Shown: positions 1-6,700 of the stretch, in pieces | How the letters are laid out: every line of letters starts with the position of its first letter | How positions within the stretch are numbered: position 1 is the stretch's first letter | NCBI RefSeq assembly: GCF_014696435.1 | Contig: NZ_JACJQG010000089.1 | Span: 1 to 34,890 of the forward strand | DNA: 34,890 nucleotides | Source: Calothrix anomala FACHB-343 | Lineage (GTDB): Bacteria > Cyanobacteriota > Cyanobacteriia > Cyanobacteriales > Nostocaceae | Reading direction: 5' to 3' | Translations under genes and position numbers: made by a program | Notes under the pieces: model-generated | Databases searched by the model: none | The model's input: the letters and a program-made list of their open reading frames with translations, nothing else | Told to the model about the DNA's origin: nothing

Positions 1-1
1 A

Positions 2-118
2 CGACTTTTGGCGGGAGGGCATCTCGCTACCGCTTCTGGAGAAAGAGTAAGACCAAGTAAAGGCACTGCTTTTGCAAGGCGTTTTTCTGTGAAGGAAGAA
101 TCCCCACACCTTAAGTAG
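2..118 (+). pseudogene. C-terminal tail of a TnpB-type (IS200/IS605) protein, cut by the window edge
   Basis: One frame is open from the left edge to TAG at 116-118 and gives a 38-residue tail rich in Gly, Arg and Ser, containing SGERVRPSK and ending KEESPHLK. The coding end runs into a TCCCC...GGGGA hairpin followed by GTTGTCAA. In IS200/IS605-group elements the tnpB 3' end overlaps the transposon right end in just this way, with a 'GAATCCCC...GGGGAGT.GTCAA' layout. TnpB is an RNA-guided nuclease associated with IS200/IS605 transposons. Whether the gene is intact cannot be judged because its body lies outside the window. The family call rests mainly on the right-end sequence; the short peptide alone would not prove it. 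Confidence 0.6.
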
Positions 119-131
119 GGGGAGTTGTCAA
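98..131 (+). mobile_element. IS200/IS605-type right end with hairpin (possible omega-RNA 3' part)
   Basis: TCCCC at 101-105 pairs with GGGGA at 119-123 around an ACACC-TTAAG loop, and GTTGTCAA follows at 124-131. The tnpB stop (116-118) lies inside the hairpin. In IS200/IS605 elements this region is both the transposition end and the 3' scaffold of the omega RNA used by TnpB. The left end is outside the window. Confidence 0.6.
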
Positions 132-590
132 CTAACCGAGTATTTATGGAGATGAGGTAGTTTTACCCTGATTTTTGCCAAATTGTTCATGGCTATGCAG
201 ACAGCAAGCTATCCTGATTGGTAGCTTATAAACGGATAGTGAGATAACTTTACAGGGTGGTTTGAGACTTGAGGCTACTATCCTCACAAAACCTGGGCGA
301 AAAAAATTGATAATTAAAAATTAAACCGAAACATTCACCATTTCCTCATGTTCATTGAGGGATGTTCGATAGGATGGGGCATTGAACTCCTTCCAAAAAC
401 ACCTGACAATTAACAAAGCGCAAAGTCGAGCCAGTTATCTATGCTGGGCTAGTCTCCTGACTTAAACGAACAGGTGTTTATTTAAGCGGGTCACCCCATC
501 AATAGACTGTTTTAGCTTTGTTAGATAAAACAACTGACACATAAAGTGCGGTAAATTTCAGTTTGATGCGACAGGGATACTAAACAAATA
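132..590. other. Intergenic region between the transposon end and pdhA
   Basis: No convincing reading frame is present. A small hairpin (CCTCA 344-348 with TGAGG 356-360) and a larger set of nested inverted repeats (373-500, listed separately) lie upstream of pdhA. The AT-rich part at about 295-330 could carry promoter elements, but no clear -35/-10 pair was chosen. The pdhA start at 591 has no recognisable Shine-Dalgarno sequence. Confidence 0.5.
373..500 (+). ncRNA. Candidate structured RNA upstream of pdhA, class unknown
   Basis: Three inverted repeats are nested. GATGGGG (373-379) pairs with CCCCATC (494-500), AAACACCTG (397-405) with CAGGTGTTT (471-479), and AGCCAG (429-434) with CTGGGCT (444-450, one bulged base). 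This would give a branched or elongated fold of about 128 nt ending 90 nt before the pdhA ATG. It matches no riboswitch consensus I can recall (not TPP, cobalamin or the glutamine RNAs). It could be a pdhA leader element, a free small RNA or a palindromic repeat left by a mobile element. Strand is assumed from pdhA. Confidence 0.35.
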
Positions 591-1628
591 ATGGTTCAAG
601 AACGCACATTACCTACTTTTAATGCCGCTAAAGTTCAGATTACCAAAGAAGAAGGCTTGCGGTTGTACGAGGACATGGTTCTCGGCAGATCTTTTGAAGA
701 CAAATGCGCCGAAATGTACTACCGGGGCAAAATGTTTGGTTTTGTCCATTTATACAACGGTCAAGAAGCCGTTTCTACTGGCATCATTCAGGGCGCGATG
801 CGACCAGGAGAAGATTATGTATCCAGTACCTACCGCGACCACGTTCACGCCCTAAGTGCGGGAGTTCCAGCCAGAGAGGTAATGGCGGAGTTATTTGGTA
901 AAGCCACAGGTTGTAGCAAAGGCCGTGGTGGTTCCATGCACATGTTTTCTGCCGAACATCGCTTATTAGGCGGCTATGCTTTTGTGGCTGAAGGTATTCC
1001 TGTAGCAGCTGGCGCAGCTTTTCAAAGTAAATACCGCCGCGAAGTATTGGGAGACCAAAATGCTGACCAAGTAACAGCTTGCTTTTTTGGCGATGGTGCA
1101 GCCAACAACGGTCAGTTTTTTGAAACCTTAAATATGGCAGCTTTATGGAAACTGCCAATTCTTTTTGTGGTAGAAAATAATAAGTGGGCAATTGGCATGG
1201 CTCACGATCGCGCCACTTCTGACCCAGAAATCTACAAAAAAGCCAGCGCATTTAACATGGCAGGTGTGGAAGTAGACGGGATGGATGTTTTGGCTGTGCG
1301 TGCCGTCGCCCAAGAAGCCGTCGCCCGCGCCCGCGCAGGTGAAGGCCCCACCTTAATTGAAGCGTTAACTTACCGTTTTCGCGGTCACTCCCTAGCAGAC
1401 CCAGACGAACTGCGCAGCAAAGCTGAGAAAGAATTCTGGTTTGCCCGTGACCCAATTAAAAAGTTGGCAGCTTATTTAGTTGAACACAATTTATCAACTC
1501 AAGAAGAACTCAAAGATATCGATCGCAAAATTCAGGCACTCATTGAAGACGCGGTGAAATTCGCTGAAAGTAGCCCTGAACCAGATCCAAGCGAGTTATA
1601 TCGCTTCGTGTTCGCAGAAGATGAGTAG
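591..1628 (+). CDS. pdhA: Pyruvate dehydrogenase E1 component, alpha subunit
   Basis: The 345-residue protein is a thiamine-diphosphate-dependent E1 alpha subunit. With E1 beta it decarboxylates pyruvate and passes the acetyl group to the lipoyl arm of E2, making acetyl-CoA in the cytoplasm. The ThDP/Mg-binding motif is clear: GDG at about 167-169, then NN at 196-197. Other family blocks are [13 protein letters not shown] (108-120) and the phosphorylation-loop-like [15 protein letters not shown] (261-275). Length is normal for cyanobacterial and plastid PdhA. No E1 beta gene is adjacent, which is usual in cyanobacteria, where pdh genes are scattered. The ATG at 591 gives the expected N-terminus but has no visible ribosome binding site. 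The TAG stop is followed, after one base, by a TAGGGGT/TAGGGGC repeat array. Confidence 0.97.
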   Translation: MVQERTLPTFNAAKVQITKEEGLRLYEDMVLGRSFEDKCAEMYYRGKMFGFVHLYNGQEAVSTGIIQGAMRPGEDYVSSTYRDHVHALSAGVPAREVMAELFGKATGCSKGRGGSMHMFSAEHRLLGGYAFVAEGIPVAAGAAFQSKYRREVLGDQNADQVTACFFGDGAANNGQFFETLNMAALWKLPILFVVENNKWAIGMAHDRATSDPEIYKKASAFNMAGVEVDGMDVLAVRAVAQEAVARARAGEGPTLIEALTYRFRGHSLADPDELRSKAEKEFWFARDPIKKLAAYLVEHNLSTQEELKDIDRKIQALIEDAVKFAESSPEPDPSELYRFVFAEDE

Positions 1629-1629
1629 A

Positions 1630-1750
1630 TAGGGGTTAGGGGCTAGGGGCTAGGGGCTAGGGAAGGAGGACAATTGTAGAGACGCGATTCATCGCGTCTT
1701 TGCCCAATGCCCAATGCCCAATGCCCAATGCCCAATGCCCAATGCCCCAT
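1630..1750. repeat. Composite repeat cassette filling the pdhA-epimerase gap (copy 1)
   Basis: In order: TAGGGGT/TAGGGGC 7-mers (1630-1662), a purine-rich GAAGGAGGA link, ACAATTG (1670-1676), the palindrome AGACGCGAT-TC-ATCGCGTCT (1680-1699), then six exact TGCCCAA 7-mers (1701-1742) and degenerate copies to about 1750. The cassette begins two bases after the pdhA TAG and ends just before the next gene. The same order of modules recurs at 34025-34163 and, with a degraded palindrome, at 12585-12663. Confidence 0.9.
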
Positions 1751-1769
1751 ACCCATGAAGGAGAAATTT

Positions 1770-2639
1770 GTGTTTTCTATAGCAACTCAACAGCAGCAAT
1801 ACAAAACCTATATTCTTTCTGATGAAACTGCTGGTTCTCAGATAGAAGTTGTGCCGGAACGGGGGGGTATTATCACCCGTTGGCGCGTCCAAGGGCAAGA
1901 AGTTCTCTATTTGGATGCAGAACGCTTTATTCATCCTGATTTGAGTGTTAGGGGCGGAATTCCGATTTTATTTCCGATTTGCGGGAATTTACCGGATAAT
2001 ACTTACACCTACAACGGTGAAACCTATAGCTTGAAACAGCATGGTTTTGCCCGTGACTTACCTTGGCAAGTTGTTGACCAACTAACAAGCGATCGCGCTA
2101 GTCTAACTTTAGTCCTCAACAGCAACGAACAAACCCGCGCTGTTTATCCTTTTGAGTTTCAACTGGCTTTTACCTACGAACTCCAAGGTAATACCCTAGC
2201 AATTCACCAGCAGTATCAGAATTTGTCCTCAGTGCCATTGCCTTTGTCGATGGGCTTCCATCCCTACTTTGTGACTGCTGATAAAGATCAACTTGAGGTT
2301 TCCATCCCTTCTAGAGAATTTCAAGACCAAAAAACTAAACAAATTCATCCATTTGATGGTAAATTTGATTTTGGTCTGGATGAAATCGACGTTGCCTTTA
2401 AGCAGCTAAGTAGTCAATCGGCTTCTGTGGTAGATAACAGCAGAAAGTTAAGCTTGACATTAGATTACGGCAAAGAATATCCTATATTAGTCTTTTGGAC
2501 AGTTAAGGGTAAAGAATTCTATTGTCTAGAGCCTTGGAGCGCGCCCCGCAACTCGCTCAACAGTGGCGAACATCTGACTGTTCTGGAGCCAGGTACTAGT
2601 TACCAAGCATCTGTAAAGTTAACAGGTAATTTCTTCTAA
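1770..2639 (+). CDS. Aldose 1-epimerase family protein (galactose mutarotase-like)
   Basis: The product belongs to the aldose-1-epimerase/hexose-6-phosphate mutarotase superfamily, which interconverts alpha and beta anomers of sugars. Recognisable blocks are the N-terminal VVPERGGIITRW, RGGIPILFPICGN, the central MGFHPYF with the conserved His, and the C-terminal EPWSAPRNSLNSGEHL carrying the likely catalytic Glu. The substrate is not determined. I place the start at GTG 1770 because a perfect AAGGAG (1758-1763) sits six bases upstream. An in-frame ATG at 1755 is the alternative (five residues longer), but its upstream sequence is repeat DNA without a ribosome binding site. Further in-frame ATGs at 1707 and beyond lie inside the TGCCCAA array and are probably not used. 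Cytoplasmic, no signal peptide. Confidence 0.88.
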   Translation: MFSIATQQQQYKTYILSDETAGSQIEVVPERGGIITRWRVQGQEVLYLDAERFIHPDLSVRGGIPILFPICGNLPDNTYTYNGETYSLKQHGFARDLPWQVVDQLTSDRASLTLVLNSNEQTRAVYPFEFQLAFTYELQGNTLAIHQQYQNLSSVPLPLSMGFHPYFVTADKDQLEVSIPSREFQDQKTKQIHPFDGKFDFGLDEIDVAFKQLSSQSASVVDNSRKLSLTLDYGKEYPILVFWTVKGKEFYCLEPWSAPRNSLNSGEHLTVLEPGTSYQASVKLTGNFF

Positions 2640-2647
2640 AAAACCTC

Positions 2648-2678
2648 TTTACAAAACTACAGATGTCTGTGCTATAAT
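2648..2678 (+). promoter_or_regulatory. Probable promoter of tRNA-Lys
   Basis: TTTACA (2648-2653) and a consensus TATAAT (2673-2678) with a 19-base spacer lie 26 bases upstream of the tRNA 5' end. TTACAA at 2649 would give an 18-base spacer. The -10 is perfect; the -35 is approximate. Confidence 0.55.
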
Positions 2679-2703
2679 CAGAAAGTTGCGAAAACAACGG
2701 AAC

Positions 2704-2775
2704 GGGTCGCTAACTCAACGGTAGAGTACTCGGCTTTTAACCGATTAGTTCCGGGTTCGAATCCCGGGCGACCCA
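2704..2775 (+). tRNA. trnK: tRNA-Lys (anticodon UUU)
   Basis: A 72-nt cloverleaf can be drawn. Acceptor arms are GGGTCGC (2704-2710) and GCGACCC (2768-2774) with discriminator A2775. The D stem is ACTC/GAGT. The anticodon loop is CTTTTAA with anticodon TTT at 2736-2738. The T arm is CCGGG-TTCGAAT-CCCGG. CCA is not encoded. The first pair of the anticodon stem (27-43) is a C-U mismatch; the other four pairs are intact. The acceptor and loop sequences match lysine tRNAs of cyanobacteria. Confidence 0.96.
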
Positions 2776-2784
2776 TTTACAAGG

Positions 2785-2838
2785 AAACAATACTCGCTGA
2801 AGCTTGAGAAATCAAAGTAGAAGCGAGTTTTATTGTTT
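2785..2838 (+). terminator. Hairpin after tRNA-Lys, possible terminator
   Basis: AAACAATA-CTCGCT (2785-2798) pairs with AGCGAG...TATTGTTT (2822-2838), with a short bulge. The 3' arm is T-rich (GTTTTATTGTTT). It starts 10 bases after the tRNA and is a good candidate for its 3' end. Confidence 0.5.
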
Positions 2839-2916
2839 ATGAATATCCTAACTTTGAGCGATCGCTCTATTTGCACCAAAGAAAAGAGCGATCGCCAGAA
2901 TTATGCCGTTAACCGA

Positions 2917-3207
2917 TTAAGGTAAAACAACAGAGCTTTGCTTACCATTGTTATTCACACCATTTAAAGCTGTAACTACCGTACTCTCAGAAGAAGATGG
3001 CGATGTTTTAGAACGGCGTGATGAACTCTTGCGCGGCTTACCTCCTGCCTGGGCATATTCCGCGCTATATTTGCCATAATTGGTGGCTACACTCATTAAC
3101 ATCTTTTCTGAATAAGTGCTTAAATCTTCTTCAATTTCAGCGATACGAATTGCCATGTCATCTAGGCTAGAGAGTAAATTATTGTAATTTGATAGCTCGG
3201 TTTGCAA
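2917..3207 (-). CDS. Hypothetical small coiled-coil protein, probably missing its N-terminus
   Basis: The 96-residue product is not recognised. Its first 35 residues have a heptad-like, acidic pattern (LSNYNNLLSSLDDMAIRI) that suggests a coiled coil. Then comes YSAEYAQAGG, a basic Ser/Arg/Lys stretch and a low-complexity Ser/Asn tail. The only start near the 5' end is TTG at 3207. The frame stays open upstream to 3250 and reads naturally (PLRIQNLQTELS), exactly where an IS110 transposase relic begins on the other strand. I infer that insertion of that element removed the original start. Expression is uncertain. Confidence 0.5.
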   Translation of the reverse strand: MQTELSNYNNLLSSLDDMAIRIAEIEEDLSTYSEKMLMSVATNYGKYSAEYAQAGGKPRKSSSRRSKTSPSSSESTVVTALNGVNNNGKQSSVVLP

Positions 3208-3219
3208 ATTTTGAATCCG

Positions 3220-3437
3220 AAGAGGCGCGTCAATTAGGAGAGTTGATTAGTCGCAGAAGACAATTAGTTGAAATTCAAACTGCGGAGAAAAATCGTCGCT
3301 CACGCTCTCGTGGTAAAACATTGGCAAATATTGAAGCACATATTGAATATCTTGAAGGTCGTCTAAAACAACTTAACCAAGAAATTGAGCAATTAACTCA
3401 AAAAAATCAACAATGGATTAATAAGGTCAATTTTTCA
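3220..3437 (+). pseudogene. IS110-family transposase relic (internal fragment)
   Basis: The frame reads EEARQLGELISRRRQLVE..AEKNRRSRSRGKTLANIEAHIEYLEGRLKQLNQEIEQL...W. This matches the coiled-coil linker region of IS110-family transposases (pattern ELv.RRrQLVEm..AEKNRl...IeaHI.wLe..i..Ld.eI..L). The N-terminal DEDD RuvC-like domain and the C-terminal catalytic-Ser domain (SVPGVG region) are both missing. The frame continues past 3437 into unrelated sequence and stops at 3525-3527. It is a dead fragment of about 70 codons. Confidence 0.75.
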
Positions 3438-3467
3438 TGCTCTTTTTTTGCCTCAACGGGAAATCCA

Positions 3468-3596
3468 GCAACTGAGGAAGATTCGGCGGCGCAGCGGAGT
3501 GAAGGCGTGCGGGCTTTGACTATCTAGACTACATAGTCACAAACCTTGTAGCCCGTGCCAGACACCGCCGAATCTAGCGCAGCGATCCTCAGTTGC
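3468..3596. repeat. 129-bp long nested hairpin next to the IS110 relic
   Basis: Four paired segments nest in perfect order: GCAACTGAGGA (3468-3478) with TCCTCAGTTGC (3586-3596); GATTCGGCGG (3480-3489) with CCGCCGAATC (3565-3574); GTGCGGGCT (3507-3515) with AGCCCGTGC (3550-3558, two G-U pairs); GACTAT (3518-3523) with ATAGTC (3534-3539). The G-U pairs fit folding as RNA on the plus strand. It may be a MITE-like palindrome, or a relic of the noncoding (bridge) RNA of an IS110 element; the sequence does not decide. Confidence 0.7.
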
Positions 3597-3701
3597 GTCA
3601 ATGTTTCCACCACCACTTTTTTGTTAATGATCGCTTGACATTCAAGACAGTCGCTACGCAGCTTGCGTAAGTTCTGTTTTTTTACCGGGCGAAACCGCAG
3701 T

Positions 3702-6700
3702 TTATAGGGTTAATTCAGCTCGGACAATCACATCATTAAAGTCATTATCACCACCACCAGGTAAATCCTCAAATCCAAAAGTGTTATTTCCTAACAAGCG
3801 AATGTGGTCAACCTTATCACTATTAGCCCCTAAATAGGCAAAGTAAATCTGGTCAACTTGTCCATTCAGAACTTGGTCTACAGTGCGACCATTAGTCAGG
3901 ATAAATGGAGCAAAAATACTTCCTCCTGTTAACAACTTGTCGGTAAAAGTAGCAGTTCCTTGATTATCAACCCGGAGATCAATTCCTGCCACACGATTTT
4001 TAACAGCAGCTTGAGCATAGCCTGAGTCACCAGGACGAAAATCAATAGTACCATTGCCATCAATATCAATACCTCCATTTTCATCAGCTACTTTGTACAA
4101 GCCGACAAAATTGCTAAAAGCAGCTTCTCTATTGACAACAAAATCAACTTTTACATCTTGGTTTATACCCTGTAAATCAATGACTTCTCCTTGTCGTGTT
4201 CCTTGCAGATTTGTACCCAAGAGTAATGGGTCATTTGTGGATTTAATATTCACCACTAAATCCTTGAAATCTGCATTATTATTAGACCCATCTTTCCAAG
4301 CCAAGGAGAAACCATCAGTACCCAATTCTGTAATTGTTTGACGGGAGATGTCGGAGAACAAGATATCTGTGGTGGGAGTAATTCCATTTTGCACACTATC
4401 AATTGTGCCGTTTTTAACCAAGAAGAACCTCAGATTATCACCAAAGTTAAATTCCAGTATACTCTTCAGGTTCTTGATATTAAATCCATTGGGGACATTG
4501 GCAATAGTTGAGAAAACTACTTTTGATTTATTTAAAGCAGCTTGAATATAACCTGCTTCTCCTGGAGCAATGCCATTAATTTTTCCTTGGGCATCATCAA
4601 CGGTAAATACACCCAACTCATTTATCTGGTTAGAATTACTTTCTGTGAGTGTAACTTGAAGTTTTGGTTTGTTAGCACCACCAATAATAGTAAAGACATT
4701 ATCAGAAATTTTTGTGAGTGTGGTAATTGCCAAAGCAGCATTTAAAGTGACAGATGCTTGGTCATCTTCATTGGGGTTATTATTGTTAGGAGTAGAATCA
4801 GGATCGGTTTCACTAACACCAGTGACTTCAGCTTTGTTAATAAGAGCATTTGCAGTTTCAACATTAGCAATAATAGTTAAACTGCGACTAACATTATCTC
4901 TGATATTTCCAACATCCCAAACACCTGTGATGCTATCATACGTACCTTGCTCGGGTGTGGCAGAAATAAAACTTAATCCTGTGGGTAAGAGATTAGCAAC
5001 TTTGATGCTACTAGCAATTCCCGTTCCTTTATTGGTTATGGTCAAGGTAAATGTTAGTTGGTCTCCAACGTTGGGATTTTCCTTATCAACAGCTAGGGTC
5101 AATTCTAAATCAGCAGAATCAGGTGCGATTGAATTAATAGTTTTACTTTGACTTAAATAGTTATCGCTAGTGTTAGAGTCAGATTCATTACTGGTGACAA
5201 TGGCTGTATTTCTCAATGTATCAGCAGTAATAGCAGTAGCATTAATAGTTACTGTTGCTTTTCCACCTTTGTCAATATTGCCTAATTCAGCGACTACATT
5301 GCCATTAAAATCAACAAAAGTATTTCCCTGACTAGCGATTGCTGATACATCTTTTACTCCTAATGAACCAATATCATCAATCAGTTTTACTCCCGTAGCT
5401 TGACTATTACCATTATTCGTAACAGTAAGTGTATAGGTAATTGTATCTCCTAGATTTACTGGAGTATTAGTTGCATTGCTAGTTAACAATAGATCCGTAG
5501 GCAGTAAAGGTACTTCTGCAACTGTAGTATCTACAATAGCCACATTATTTGTGACATCTGGATCATAGGTTTTAGTGGTGACAGTAGCAGTATTAGTAAT
5601 TGTCCCTGTTGTTGGTGGGGTAATGGTAATGTTTACCGTTTTCTTCTGATCTTTTTCTAAATCACCAATATCAAAAGTGAGTTGATTATCTGATTGAGTG
5701 GTTGGGTTAATGCTAGATGAAACAAAGGAAACTCCTTCTGGTAAGATATCACTCAGCACAATTGATTTAGCTGTGCTAGTACCATTGTTAGTAACAGTAA
5801 TTGTATAAGTCAGATTACTACCTACATTTACTGAGTCGGTATTAGTTGTTTTAGTAACAGATAAATCTGCTTCTTCAGTGACTTTGACCTGTCCTGTAGA
5901 ATAATTCAAAGAAATTGGATTATTTTCATCCATGATCATTCCATAGATGTAATAATCCCCAGTAGCAATTCCTTCGGTATTCCAAACAAAACTGCCAGCA
6001 CCATCAGTTTCATCAAGACCATCTTTAATTAAAATGCCATCGAAGCCTTCATTGTCAGTGTCATAAAATAGACTAACTTTAGCATTTGAATCTGCATCAA
6101 AAGCATTGTAGCTAATGGTAACATTTTGATCAGTTATATCTGTAGAAGGTGAAGTGATGGCAATGGTAGGAGCAATGGAATCACGGAAAGCACTGTAAGT
6201 AACCTGACCTAAACCAGTTTCATCTACTGCATCAATATCCCAAATACCTGGTTCTGGGTTGCTAACAATAACAACTCTAGTTGTTGAATTAGTAAGCTCA
6301 TCAACAATGGCAATTTTGCCGGTTACTGCAAAATCAGACTCGTTAAAAATAGTACCATCAGGTGCTTTAACTTTAACTTTGACATTATCATTAGCATTTT
6401 CCCAGTCAGCACCCATCAAAATCCAATCTGTTCCTGGTGCAATAGTAAAACTACTGGTTTTGGGTAAGTTTTTAGAGCCAATGATTTCTACTTTGCCATC
6501 AAAAAAAGCTTTAAATCCACCAACAAAACTCAAATTTAAGCCCAGCTTTTGAATGTTAATTGTTCTCCAAGCAGCACCGAAATCATCAGATAAATTGCCA
6601 TTATTGGTAAAATTAAACAAGAAATTACCAGAACTAATTTGCGCTCCACCAAGAAAAGGTACAAATTTAGGGATATTAACACTTGCCCCTCCGGACATAG

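Noticed and set aside
3565-3700. Possible tmRNA or tRNA-like end (CCACCACCA near 3608)
   Set aside because: No matching acceptor arm, T arm or tag-peptide frame was found.
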